Below, piece after piece: positions 9,750 to 18,252 of a stretch of 64,000 bases of DNA. Under the pieces are notes generated by a model that worked only from the letters and a program-made list of their open reading frames with translations, was not told the origin of the DNA and ran no database searches. The stretch comes from Nocardia otitidiscaviarum NBRC 14405. Lineage in GTDB: Bacteria > Actinomycetota > Actinomycetes > Mycobacteriales > Mycobacteriaceae. A program made the position numbers and the translations under genes. Every line of letters starts with the position of its first letter. Positions within the stretch are counted from its first letter, which is position 1. The stretch lies in contig NZ_BAGD01000037.1 of NCBI RefSeq assembly GCF_000308635.1, positions 1 through 64,000 of the forward strand, written 5' to 3'.

Positions 9750-10142
9750 GCGGCACGCGCCATCCTGCCCGCCGGGTCCCCTCCGCTCGGCGGGCAGGAT
9801 GCTGCGCGAACCGGTGGCGTGGTGCCGCCGATCCCGCTGGACTATCTGGGTGCTGAGCCGAACGACGGCCTCCTCCAGGCTGATTCCGAGGTGTTCGGCG
9901 CGGGCCGCGGCCAGTTCGAAGGCGAGCAGCACGTCCTCGGTCGGCGTGTCTCCGGCGGCCGCCGTGGCCAGATCGAAGTCGCCCAGGAATTCGTCGAGCG
10001 CCATTCCGCTCATCGCCTGCACCTTGGTCAGGAAGCGGCCGGGCAACCAGCTCAGGGTCCAGCCGTTGCCGCGCGGATCGTAGATCGCGATTTCCGGGGT
10101 GAGGTCGCTGGTGATCGACCAGTCGGTGATCCGGAGTGTCAT
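9699..10142 (-). CDS. Hypothetical protein, convergent overlap with response regulator
   Basis: 147 residues from an ATG at 10142 with AGGAGG upstream on the minus strand. I do not recognise a family. Residues 1-45 look like short strands (ITDWSITSDLTPEIAIYDP), followed by amphipathic helices with many Asp/Glu/Ala. The last 35 or so residues are encoded across the terminator hairpin and the response-regulator 3' end, with a 51-bp convergent overlap. That part of the protein is unlikely to be well conserved. The good ribosome site makes a real gene likely; function unknown. Confidence 0.6.
   Translation of the reverse strand: MTLRITDWSITSDLTPEIAIYDPRGNGWTLSWLPGRFLTKVQAMSGMALDEFLGDFDLATAAAGDTPTEDVLLAFELAAARAEHLGISLEEAVVRLSTQIVQRDRRHHATGSRSILPAERRGPGGQDGACRSVDAPTMRPAGEGVAV
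9761..9801. terminator. Strong hairpin terminator after kinase/regulator pair
   Basis: Perfect 14-bp inverted repeat (CATCCTGCCCGCCG / CGGCGGGCAGGATG) around a 13-base loop, 11 bases after the response-regulator stop. Confidence 0.75.
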
Positions 10143-10568
10143 GGTGCTCGCCTCCTGCTCAAGGTGCTCGTGACTTGGCTTGTTGGCGTGGATGTTTCGC
10201 GGGTGGGGCCGTACCTAAATGCTAAGAGTCGCCACTTCGGGACGTCAATAAAGCTTTAGTGACTTGTGATGATATTTGATAAGCATTTCTGCTCGAATTT
10301 AGGCAATAGGAATGGATTTCGGCGCGAGTAGGCTGTCAATTGTCCGGTGCGCAGCGCGCGGGAGCGGAAGAACACCGCCGAAAGCCGGGTGAGCTACCGT
10401 GCATCGCGTGTCACCCATATCGGGGGCTACGGCGGTGTGCCGCACGAAGTTCCAGGTGAGAGGGCATAACATCCATCACTCGACAACCGATGACACATCG
10501 TGATTAGAATGTCGCCTCGTGACACTCTGTGTGCACGCGAATTCCGGGCGACCGACAGGAGGCGCCCG
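10143..10568. promoter_or_regulatory. AT-rich divergent intergenic region with palindrome
   Basis: 426 bases between two divergent genes, far more AT-rich around 10215-10330 than the flanks. At 10245-10262 there is an 18-bp near-perfect palindrome (16 of 18) centred on TAAAGCTTTA. It is placed to act as an operator for either the hypothetical gene on the minus strand or the XRE unit on the plus strand. No RNA gene was recognised. Confidence 0.5.
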
Positions 10569-11603
10569 ATGACCCGGCCCTCGGACAGCGAGCGGATTGG
10601 CGAGCTGGTACGCCGCCTGCGTATCGAACGCGGCTATACCCAGGCGTCCCTGGCGGCCAAGGCCGACTGTTCGCGCAGCCTCATCCAGCAGATCGAGAAC
10701 GGCACCCGCATCCCGCCGCTACCGCTGCGGGAGCGGCTGAGTCTGGCACTGGGAGAGGAACTTCCGATGTCCGGCCCGGCCGAGCCCGGCGAGGCCGTCG
10801 GCAGCGAGTACTACGAGCTGCGCATGCGGTTCAACGTGCTGCTCGGCAAGGATCCGCAACTGGTGGAGCGCGCCCTCGGCATCGCCCAGCGCCTCATCGA
10901 CGCGGCGGGCGCGCGCGACGACATCGAACCGCTGCGCCTCATCGCCGACCGGCAACTGGAACGCGCGGAAGAGATTCTGGCGCAGATACCCTCACGCAGC
11001 GCCACCGTGTGGGAGTGGAACACGGTGCTGGACTGGCTCACCATTCTCGACCAGGCCGTCCACTCCGTGCGCGCCATCCACACCGCGGATCTGGGCACCA
11101 TCGGCGGCGACGTCGGCGACGACTACCACCAGGCCATTCTGCGGCTCGCCGACGCCGGACGGGATGTGCGGCGCATGTACGTGCTCGACGGCATCGACGA
11201 TGTGGTGCCCTACGAGGACAAGCTCTGGCGGCAGGCGCGCGCCGGCGTGGTGAGCATCCTGGTCAAGCGCGAACACGCCCGCAACGCGCAGAGCATGCTG
11301 GTGGTCGACGAACGCTATGTGGCCGTGGGGGAATACGACTACTCCCGGCAGGCGCGCGTCGCCACCCGCTTCTCCGCGCTCAAACACGATGTGGAATTCG
11401 CGGTGAAGCGGTTCGAGAAGCTCTACGACCTCGCCCGGGAAGGGTCGGCCATCACCGTCAACGATATCGTCGCCACCCCGGAGCTGGCCCGCTACGAGCG
11501 GCTCACCGACGACGGCTGCCGTGAGCTGTTCCGGGAAGCGCTGGAACGGCAATGGCGTGAGCTACCCGCACCCGGAGAAGCGCCGCGGGGTGATCGGTGG
11601 TGA
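10569..11603 (+). CDS. XRE-family regulator with C-terminal sensor-like domain
   Basis: 344 residues from the ATG at 10569, which has GACAGGAGGC just upstream. Residues about 8-62 are a Cro/XRE helix-turn-helix (ERGYTQASLAAKADCSRSLIQQIENG). The remaining 270 residues are not a family I can name with certainty. Residues about 175-300 include GRDVRRMYVLDGID and a late MLVVDERYVAVGEYD segment recalling the phospholipase-D-like sensor folds of some regulators, but no full HKD motif is visible. The next gene overlaps its stop, so the regulator is co-transcribed with the aminotransferase and the PntA-like gene and probably controls them. Confidence 0.8.
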   Translation: MTRPSDSERIGELVRRLRIERGYTQASLAAKADCSRSLIQQIENGTRIPPLPLRERLSLALGEELPMSGPAEPGEAVGSEYYELRMRFNVLLGKDPQLVERALGIAQRLIDAAGARDDIEPLRLIADRQLERAEEILAQIPSRSATVWEWNTVLDWLTILDQAVHSVRAIHTADLGTIGGDVGDDYHQAILRLADAGRDVRRMYVLDGIDDVVPYEDKLWRQARAGVVSILVKREHARNAQSMLVVDERYVAVGEYDYSRQARVATRFSALKHDVEFAVKRFEKLYDLAREGSAITVNDIVATPELARYERLTDDGCRELFREALERQWRELPAPGEAPRGDRW

Positions 11604-13012
11604 ACCACCGGTTCGAACTGGGTGCCCGCACCAGCCGCTCGGAGGAGCGCAAGCGCGAGGTGCGGCGGTATCTGGGTGCGGCGCAGTGGTTTCCGGGAAC
11701 CGAGGGGCGGATCTATCCGGAGGTCATCGACGCCTACCACGGGGAGACGGGGCTGGCCCCGGACGCCAAGGCCGTCGCGGCGCTGGACCGCGCGTGGAAC
11801 GAGCTGCTGCGGCTGGAACGCCCGGCGGAGTACCGCGACGGGGTGCTGTACGACAAACGCCAGCCCATGATTCTGCGAGAGTTGGCCGCCGACAAGTTGT
11901 TCGGGCGGTTGTGGCAGCCCACAGCCGAGGTGGCCGGGGTGCGGGTGCGGCCCGAAGAGGTCGTGGTCTGCCCCTATTCGAGCACGGTGCTGCTGGAGGA
12001 GGCCGTGGCCACGCTGGCGCGGCCCGGCGGGGTGATCGTCTGTCCCGAGGGGTTCTACAAGAGCTCCAGCATCCATGTGGAGAAGTACGGGCTGGCCATC
12101 GTGACCTGCCCCGCCACCGCCGACGACGCGTTCCGGATCGACCCGGAGGCGCTGGCGCGCTGCCTGGACAGTTACGCGGCGCAGGGGCGGCTGTGCGGCG
12201 TGCTGCTCACGCTGCCCGGGAATCCGGTCGTCGCCGACTACTCGGCCGAGCAGCTGGGCGAGATCGGGCGGGTGCTGCTGGAGCGCGACGTGCCCGTCAT
12301 CTGCGATATGGCCTTCGACCGGCTGGTGGAGCACATCCCGCTGGCGGCGGTGCGGGTCGCGGGCGCGGACGGAGTGCGGCGGATGTACGACCGGGTGCTG
12401 ACCGTCACCGGTAATTCCAAGGGCTACAACGCCTTCGGGCCCTGCAAGTTCGGCGCGGCCTGCACCGGTGACGCGGTGTGGCTGCGGGAGGTCAGGGAGC
12501 GGCTGACCATCGCCTTCCAGCGGGAGACCACCCATCTGGTGCGCGCCACCCTCGAACACACGGGGGAGGAGTACTTCACGGCCAACCGGGCGCGAATGCG
12601 GGCGCAACTGGAGCGGGCGCGGGTGCGGATCGAGGGACTCAACGCCCGGGTCGGCGTGCCGGTGCTGCGTCCGCTCGGCAGTTTGCAGGGCATGTTCCTC
12701 AGCGTGGTCTTCGACCGCGCGATCCTGGAATCGGCCGGGGTGCACAGCAGTGCGCAGCTCGAGGACGTGCTGTTGGCCGCCGCCGGAATCGACAGCGTGG
12801 CCCTGGACCGCACCGGGTCGCCGCGGCTGGGGGTGCGGCTCAATGTGCTCGCGCCGCGCAAGGCTCCCGGCAGTGAGTCCGCCGACCTGCTGGACGAATT
12901 GTTCGACCGGATCGAGCGTTTGGTGCTGGATATGGTGGCCGGGCTGACCTACGGGCAGGTGCTGGCCGGGCGCGGGCTGCCCGAGCTGCCCGAGTTCGCG
13001 GCGGCATCGTGA
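11600..13012 (+). CDS. PLP-dependent class I/II aminotransferase
   Basis: 470 residues from GTG 11600, which overlaps the upstream stop as GTGA; the adjacent GTG at 11597 is equally possible. Fold-type I features are visible: LLTLPGNPVVADYSAEQL (Asn-Pro region), ICDMAFDRL (the Asp and aromatic positions of the cofactor pocket), and the Schiff-base lysine at about 274 in TVTGNSKGYNAFG. It is longer than typical aspartate aminotransferases (about 400), mainly at the N-terminus. The substrate cannot be read from sequence. It sits between an XRE regulator and a transhydrogenase-like dehydrogenase, overlapping both, so the three probably serve one amino-acid or keto-acid pathway. Confidence 0.85.
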   Translation: MNHRFELGARTSRSEERKREVRRYLGAAQWFPGTEGRIYPEVIDAYHGETGLAPDAKAVAALDRAWNELLRLERPAEYRDGVLYDKRQPMILRELAADKLFGRLWQPTAEVAGVRVRPEEVVVCPYSSTVLLEEAVATLARPGGVIVCPEGFYKSSSIHVEKYGLAIVTCPATADDAFRIDPEALARCLDSYAAQGRLCGVLLTLPGNPVVADYSAEQLGEIGRVLLERDVPVICDMAFDRLVEHIPLAAVRVAGADGVRRMYDRVLTVTGNSKGYNAFGPCKFGAACTGDAVWLREVRERLTIAFQRETTHLVRATLEHTGEEYFTANRARMRAQLERARVRIEGLNARVGVPVLRPLGSLQGMFLSVVFDRAILESAGVHSSAQLEDVLLAAAGIDSVALDRTGSPRLGVRLNVLAPRKAPGSESADLLDELFDRIERLVLDMVAGLTYGQVLAGRGLPELPEFAAAS

Positions 13013-14013
13013 TCGTCGGCGTACCGCGCGAGACGGCTTCCCGGGAACGGCGGGTCGCGCTGACTCCCCACGATATTCGGGGGTTGGTGGCGGCAGGCGT
13101 CGCGGTGGTCGTGGAGCGCTCGGCCGGACTCGGGGCCGGGTTCGCGGACGCCGACTACGCGGCGGCCGGTGCGGGCGTCGTGGCCGACCGGCAGGCGATC
13201 TTCGGTCGTTGCGACGTGGTCGCCTGGGTGAAAAAGCCCGCCTTCGAACTGGATTCGATGCCGCTGCGTCCGGGTATGCGGCTGGTCGGATTCCAGGATC
13301 CGATCGCCCGCCGGGACGAGATCGACGCCCTGCGGGGGCGCGGAATCGACTCGGTGGCTTTCGAACTCGTACCGCGCATCGACCCGCCCGCCTCCCACGA
13401 CGCGCTCTCCGCCATGAGCCGTTTCGCCGGGCGGCTCGCCTATGCCGAAGGGCGGGAACTGCTGTCGCCCCGGGACCGGCCGTTGCGTGTCCTGATCCTG
13501 GGTTGCGGGCAGGCCGGGCTGGCCGCCGTCGCCGCGGCCGTCGACCACGGTGACGAGAAGCCGACGGTCTTCGGCAACCGCGCCGAGCAGGGGGCCGCCG
13601 CCTTCGCCTGCGGCGCAGGGGTATTCGTGCCGGACACGAGCCCGGACCGCATCCGCGACCACATCGAACGCGAAGCCCCGGACCTGATCTGCTGCGCGGC
13701 CGTACACCGTGGTGACCGCGCGCCCTTGCTGCTCGATGCCGACGCGTTGGACGCTCTCGGTGCGGGTGCGGGTGCGGGTGCGGGTGCGGGTGCGGGTGCG
13801 GGTGCGGGTGCTGTGGTGGTCGATCTCGCGGCGAAGGCGGGCGGCAACTGCGTCGCGACCCGTGTGGACACCACGACCACTCTCGCCAATGGCGTTGTGG
13901 TCACCCACCGTTCGAACTACCCGGCCGCACAGCCCCGCGCGGCCAGCGTGGCGTACGGCGCGGCCACCTCCGCCATGATCCTGCGACTCCTGGGCTCCGC
14001 CCCGCACCTCTAG
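13009..14013 (+). CDS. Alanine dehydrogenase/PntA domain I-like protein
   Basis: 334 residues, GTG start overlapping the aminotransferase stop by 4 bp. It has the AlaDH/PNT fold: N-terminal VPRETASRERRVALTP, substrate-side VAWVKKPAF, a Rossmann motif LILGCGQAGLAA near 160-171, and a C-terminal VVVDLAAKAGGNC followed by NGVVVTHRSNYP. That C-terminus parallels domain I of transhydrogenase PntA. Where alanine dehydrogenases have their catalytic His (YLHLA type), this reads LVGFQDP, as in transhydrogenases. There are no membrane helices and no PntB gene nearby. A (Gly-Ala)9 tract is inserted in the loop before VVVDLAA. It could be an opine-type or other NAD(P)-dependent amino-acid dehydrogenase; the substrate is unknown. 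Confidence 0.78.
   Translation: MIVGVPRETASRERRVALTPHDIRGLVAAGVAVVVERSAGLGAGFADADYAAAGAGVVADRQAIFGRCDVVAWVKKPAFELDSMPLRPGMRLVGFQDPIARRDEIDALRGRGIDSVAFELVPRIDPPASHDALSAMSRFAGRLAYAEGRELLSPRDRPLRVLILGCGQAGLAAVAAAVDHGDEKPTVFGNRAEQGAAAFACGAGVFVPDTSPDRIRDHIEREAPDLICCAAVHRGDRAPLLLDADALDALGAGAGAGAGAGAGAGAGAVVVDLAAKAGGNCVATRVDTTTTLANGVVVTHRSNYPAAQPRAASVAYGAATSAMILRLLGSAPHL
13759..13812 (+). repeat. In-frame GGTGCG hexanucleotide repeat
   Basis: Eight perfect GGTGCG units plus one GGTGCT, inside the PntA-like gene, encoding nine Gly-Ala dipeptides. Slippage would change the length by whole dipeptides without shifting the frame. Confidence 0.97.
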
Positions 14014-14057
14014 GACCGGTCGCCGGGATGCCTGGTCGTAGCGGCCACCGCCCGCGC

Positions 14058-14082
14058 GTGCCGTGCTGACCGAGCACGGCAC
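14058..14082. terminator. Bidirectional hairpin between convergent genes
   Basis: Perfect 10-bp stem (GTGCCGTGCT / AGCACGGCAC) with a five-base loop, between the PntA-like stop and the kinase stop. Confidence 0.7.
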
Positions 14083-14095
14083 CGTTGTGCAGGGG

Positions 14096-15226
14096 CTACA
14101 TCACCGCCACGAGGATCACGATGATGATCAGCAGGCCGATGAGCAGGCCGATGGCCACCGCGAGGGGGCCTGCGTTCGGCCCGAGGTTGGCGAAGTCGAT
14201 GCCCTTCGGCTTGCGCTGTGCCGCTGCGGGAGCGGCGGTTTGGGTGCGTGGCGGGCGGGGGAGCGGGGTGGAGTGCGGGCTGCGCAGGCCCGCGGCGGAG
14301 TTGCGAGCGGCCCAGGCGGGGATGGTGCCGTCCTCGGTGCGCACGGGCGCGCCGAGAATGTAGGGGGCGGTGCCGGGACCGAATGCGGCCGTGAGGATCT
14401 CGTTGCGGGCCTCGGTCATGGTGGGGCGGCGCTGCGGTGCCGGCTCCATCATGTGCAGCAGGGCCTGGGTGAGCGGTCCGGTGCGCTCCGGCGGAATGAT
14501 CTGTGCCATGGCGGCCCGCTGCACCACCGCGTCGCTGTCGTCGGAGAAGCCGTAGGGCGGCTGGCCCTCGATGGCGGTGTACAGCGTCGCGCCGAGGGAG
14601 AACACATCGCTGGCGCTGGTCGGCTGCGCCCCGCGCGCCACCTCCGGCGGCAGGTAGGCGGGAGTGCCGGTGATGACATCGGGATCGTCCATGCCGTCGC
14701 CGACACCGCGTGAGATGCCGAAGTCGCTGAGCTTCACCATGCCCACCTCGTCGCCGCGGTCGGCGACGAGGATATTGCCGGGCTTGATATCGCGGTGCGT
14801 GATTCCGGCGGCGTGCGCGGCCGCGAGCGCGTCGGCCACCTGCGCGCCGATCTGCGCCACCTCGATGGGGGAGAGCCGGTCCACCAGCGCCAGTGCCTTG
14901 GCCACGCTGCGCGAGGGCAGGTACTCCATGACCAGCCACGGCTCACCGGCCTCGAGCACCACGTCGTACACGGCGATGGCGTGCTCGTGCGAGAGCTTGG
15001 CCGCCACCCGGCCCTCGTGGACGATCTGGTTGCGCACCGCCTCGGCCTGCTCCTCGCTCAGTCCGGCGGTGGTGAGCACCTGTTTGATGGCGACGTCGCG
15101 GTGGAGTAGGCGGTCGGTTGCCAGCCACACCGCGCCCATGCCGCCGCCGCCGATTTTGGACTGCAGGCGGTAGCGGCCGGCCACCAGGTAATCGGGGCCG
15201 ACGATGGGACGGGCGCGTTCGGTCAC
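14096..15226 (-). CDS. Membrane-anchored Ser/Thr protein kinase
   Basis: 376 residues from GTG 15226 (VTERARPIV). An open frame continues far upstream, but the kinase domain starts right after this codon. Hanks-type kinase motifs are complete: Gly loop KIGGGGMGAVW, Lys48 in DVAIKQ, catalytic HRDIKPGN near 142-149, DFG near 166, and a GTPAYLPPEV activation region. A Pro/Thr/Ala linker leads to one C-terminal membrane helix with only a few residues beyond it. There is no external sensor domain such as PASTA. It belongs to the PknA/PknF-like kinases that phosphorylate envelope and growth proteins; targets are unknown. Confidence 0.9.
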   Translation of the reverse strand: MTERARPIVGPDYLVAGRYRLQSKIGGGGMGAVWLATDRLLHRDVAIKQVLTTAGLSEEQAEAVRNQIVHEGRVAAKLSHEHAIAVYDVVLEAGEPWLVMEYLPSRSVAKALALVDRLSPIEVAQIGAQVADALAAAHAAGITHRDIKPGNILVADRGDEVGMVKLSDFGISRGVGDGMDDPDVITGTPAYLPPEVARGAQPTSASDVFSLGATLYTAIEGQPPYGFSDDSDAVVQRAAMAQIIPPERTGPLTQALLHMMEPAPQRRPTMTEARNEILTAAFGPGTAPYILGAPVRTEDGTIPAWAARNSAAGLRSPHSTPLPRPPRTQTAAPAAAQRKPKGIDFANLGPNAGPLAVAIGLLIGLLIIIVILVAVM

Positions 15227-15332
15227 GGGTGCAGGGTAGCGGAAAACCATCCCGACGGGCCTGCTTCGAAACTCGTCGTTTGCGCCACTCCCCCTTGACG
15301 TGACCGAGGTGCCGGGTTCTACTGGATTGCAC

Positions 15333-15348
15333 TCGAACGTATATTCGA
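15333..15348 (+). promoter_or_regulatory. LexA (SOS) box upstream of imuA'
   Basis: TCGAACGTATATTCGA matches the actinobacterial SOS consensus TCGAAC-N4-GTTCGA with one mismatch, 76 bases before the imuA' ATG. It implies LexA repression and DNA-damage induction of the imuA'-imuB cassette. Confidence 0.82.
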
Positions 15349-15424
15349 ATTTTGTGGGTAGCTGGATCGGTGCTGGGTATTCGGGATCCGGTAGCGGCGG
15401 ATCCATCGGTGGGAGAGGTGGTCG

Positions 15425-16213
15425 ATGATGGGTTCGGCGGGGCAGGTGCGGGGGCAGCAGCTCGAGCAGCTGCGGCGGCGGATGGCCGCGATCCCGGCCC
15501 GCGGCGCGGATCCGGCCGGACGAGCCGCGGCGTCCGGTGCGCTTCGACGGGAAGCGCTGCCCGTCCCACCCGCGCTGGTGGAGCTGCTGCCCGAGGGCGG
15601 GCTGGCCAAGGGATCGGTGGTCGCCTACACCGGAGCCAGCTCCCTGCTCTCCGGTCTGCTGGCCGCCGTGACCGGTGCCGGAGGGCACGCCGCCGCGGTC
15701 GGTCTCCCCCGTCTCGGTCTGCTGGCCGCCGCCGAAATGGGAGCCCAGCTGGGCCGCCTGGCGGTCGTGGCGGACCCCGGCCCCGACCGCCTGGAGGTGG
15801 CCTCGGTCCTGCTGGACGGCTTGGACCTGGTCGTCCTCGGCCTCGACGGGGCCGCCGTGCCGCCGTCGCGCGCCCGCGTGCTCTCCGCCCGCGCTCGCGC
15901 CCGCAGCTCCACCCTCGTGGTCACCGGCGGCTCCTGGTCCGGCCCCTCCCTGCACATCGACACCAAGGTCACCGGTTACGACGGTCTCGGCCGCGGCTGC
16001 GGCCGCCTGCGCACCGTCCGCCTCGACGTCTCCGTCCGCGGCCGCTCCCTCCCACCCCGCCACGGCAGCCTCGCCACCTTCCCCCGCAACGGCCGCGTCG
16101 AATGGGAGCACACGCCCGTCGAAACCCTCCGCCCCGCCCACAGCGACCCCGCCCACCCCACCGCGTCTTCCCACGCCCGCGCCGAACCTCTCGCCCGCCA
16201 TGCCGCCTCCTGA
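15425..16213 (+). CDS. imuA': Mutasome accessory protein ImuA'
   Basis: 262 residues from the first of two adjacent ATG codons, with GGGAGAGG upstream. It resembles the mycobacterial ImuA' family: a RecA-like but degenerate core (LAKGSVVAYTGASSLLSGLL, without a proper Walker A), a DPGPDRLEVASVLLDGLDLVV segment, and a C-terminal tail after an Arg-rich stretch. In mycobacteria ImuA' and ImuB act with DnaE2 in error-prone translesion synthesis. A LexA box lies upstream, and imuB starts 273 bases downstream, a wider gap than the compact cassettes I recall. Confidence 0.85.
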   Translation: MMGSAGQVRGQQLEQLRRRMAAIPARGADPAGRAAASGALRREALPVPPALVELLPEGGLAKGSVVAYTGASSLLSGLLAAVTGAGGHAAAVGLPRLGLLAAAEMGAQLGRLAVVADPGPDRLEVASVLLDGLDLVVLGLDGAAVPPSRARVLSARARARSSTLVVTGGSWSGPSLHIDTKVTGYDGLGRGCGRLRTVRLDVSVRGRSLPPRHGSLATFPRNGRVEWEHTPVETLRPAHSDPAHPTASSHARAEPLARHAAS

Positions 16214-16486
16214 ACCGGCGGGACCCGGCGCGGCCGCGCCGCCGCCGAGCCACGGTCGGTCGGCCCGTACCGCTGTCGCCATGGCGGAAACGAATGCGTG
16301 GTGGCCCGAACGGGCGGCCTGTTCGCACCGGCCCGGTTGTGCCGCGGCGTTTGTCACCCGCGTAGCGGCGAAACGTCCTGAGCCTGGGCAGCTCCAGACG
16401 ACAGTGCGGAGCGATTCGACAGCGCGCTGTCACGACATCGGGACGGCGCGAACCTCGTGGCCGGTCGACGGGCAGGGAGCGCTCGG

Positions 16487-18082
16487 GTGGTCGACGTGAG
16501 CGGGCGGTCCACATCTCGGGTGTTGGCGGTGTGGTGTCCGGATTGGCCCGCGGTGGCGGCGGCGGCCGTGGCGGGGGTGCCGGTGACCCGGCCGGTGGCG
16601 GTGTTCTCGGCGAATCGGGTGGTGGCCTGTACGGCGGTGGCGCGGGCCGAGGGGGTGCGGCGCGGGTTGCGGCGGCGGGAGGCGCAGGCTCGGTGTCCGG
16701 AACTGCTTGTGGTGCAGGATGATCCGGATCGGGATGCGCGGGCGTTCGAGCCGGTGGTGGCGGCCGTGGATGCGACGGTGCCGGGGGTGGAGGTGTTGCG
16801 GCCGGGGCTGCTGGTGCTGGCGGCTCGGGGCGCGGCGCGGTATTTCGGGTCGGAGGAGGCGGCGGCGGAGCGGTTGGTGGACGCGGTGGCGGCGGTAGGG
16901 GTGGAATGCCAGATCGGGATCGCCGACGAGTTGTCGACGGCGGTGTTCGCCGCGCGGCGCGCCACCCTGGTGCCGCCCGGCGGCGGCGCGGCCTTCCTCG
17001 CGCCGCTGCCGATCGGCGAACTCGCGGTGGAACCCGCCCTGTCCGCACCGGAACGCGCGGACCTGGTGGATCTGCTGCACCGCTTGGGATTACGCCGCAT
17101 CGGCGACTTCGCGGCGCTCACTCCCGCCGAGGTGTCCTCCCGTTTCGGCGCGGACGCCATCGCCGCACACCGCTGCGCGCTCGCCCGACCCGAACGCCGA
17201 CCCGGCACCCGGCCGTCCGCCGCCGACCTCACCGTGGAATACCGCTGCGACCCGCCCATCGACCGCGTGGACGCCGCCGCCTTCGCGGGCCGCATGCTCG
17301 CCGCCCAGCTGCACGAACTCCTCGCCGCCGCCGCGGTGGCCTGCACCCGCCTGTCGATCCAGGCGGAAACCGCTGCCGGAGAACACCTCTCCCGCACCTG
17401 GCGCTGCGCCGAACCCCTCACTCCCGACAGCACCGCCGACCGCATCCGCTGGCAGCTCGACGGCTGGCTCACCCGCCGCGGCGGTCGGGCGGATCCGCCC
17501 GCGCCCACCGCCCCCATCACCCTGCTGCGGCTGGAACCCGTCGAGGTGGTGTCGGCGGGGGCGCTCCAGCTGGGCCTGTGGGGCGGGGTCGGGGAGGAGG
17601 AGGCGCGGGCACGGCGGGCGCTGGCTCGGGTGCAGGGGCTGCTGGGCGGGGAGGCGGTCCGGGTGGGGGTGCTCAGTGGTGGGCGCGGTCCCGAGGAGCG
17701 GATCACCATGGTGACCCTGGGCGAGGAGTTGGTGCCCGCGGCCGATCCGGCGCAACCGTGGCCGGGGCGACTGCCCGAACCCGCCCCCGCCGTCATCCTG
17801 GCGCACCGCCCGCGGGTCCGGCTCGAGGCGGCCGACGGCACCCCGGTCTGGGTCACCGACCGTGGTCTCTTCACCACCGATCCGACGCATCTGCACTGGG
17901 GTTCCCGCAGTTGGCGGCTGCTCGGCTGGGCCGGACCCTGGCCCCTCGACGATCGCTGGTGGACCCCCCGGAGCCCACAGGGTTACGTGGCCCGCGCCCA
18001 GGTGCTGCTGGACGGCGACACCCGCGCCCTGCTCCTGCTCGCCTACGACCACGCCTGGCATGTGGAGGGCCTCTACGAGTGA
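16487..18082 (+). CDS. imuB: ImuB, catalytically dead Y-family polymerase homologue
   Basis: 531 residues from GTG 16487; GTG codons at 16457 and 16496 are alternatives. The N-terminus has the Y-family palm and fingers (RVLAVWCPDWPAVAA, VVACTAVARAEGVRRGLRRREA). The acidic SIDE motif of active Y polymerases is replaced by LRPGLLVLAARGAARYFG, so it cannot polymerise. A helix-hairpin-helix thumb follows (GLRRIGDFAALTPAEV), then the little-finger region and a C-terminal extension ending WHVEGLYE. In mycobacteria ImuB is the beta-clamp-binding scaffold that joins ImuA' to DnaE2. Its SOS control would come from the LexA box before imuA'. Confidence 0.9.
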   Translation: MVDVSGRSTSRVLAVWCPDWPAVAAAAVAGVPVTRPVAVFSANRVVACTAVARAEGVRRGLRRREAQARCPELLVVQDDPDRDARAFEPVVAAVDATVPGVEVLRPGLLVLAARGAARYFGSEEAAAERLVDAVAAVGVECQIGIADELSTAVFAARRATLVPPGGGAAFLAPLPIGELAVEPALSAPERADLVDLLHRLGLRRIGDFAALTPAEVSSRFGADAIAAHRCALARPERRPGTRPSAADLTVEYRCDPPIDRVDAAAFAGRMLAAQLHELLAAAAVACTRLSIQAETAAGEHLSRTWRCAEPLTPDSTADRIRWQLDGWLTRRGGRADPPAPTAPITLLRLEPVEVVSAGALQLGLWGGVGEEEARARRALARVQGLLGGEAVRVGVLSGGRGPEERITMVTLGEELVPAADPAQPWPGRLPEPAPAVILAHRPRVRLEAADGTPVWVTDRGLFTTDPTHLHWGSRSWRLLGWAGPWPLDDRWWTPRSPQGYVARAQVLLDGDTRALLLLAYDHAWHVEGLYE

Positions 18083-18252
18083 CGGCCGACCCGTTCACAC
18101 CGGACGCGGCGGATCGAGCCTGACCGCGATCTGCACGAGGCGGCGGCGGAACGCCTTCGGGGTGGCTCGACAAGTACTCGATGGTCGCCAGCAGTATGGT
18201 GCCGCGCACAACCGGCGGCGCGGTGCGGGCGCGCCCCGTAGGCTGGCTGATC

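Noticed and set aside
15227..16357. N-terminal extension of the Ser/Thr kinase frame
   Set aside because: The frame is open far upstream of 15226 but lies antisense to imuA', is Gly/Arg/Pro-rich, and would cover the imuA' LexA box. The kinase fold starts at 15226.
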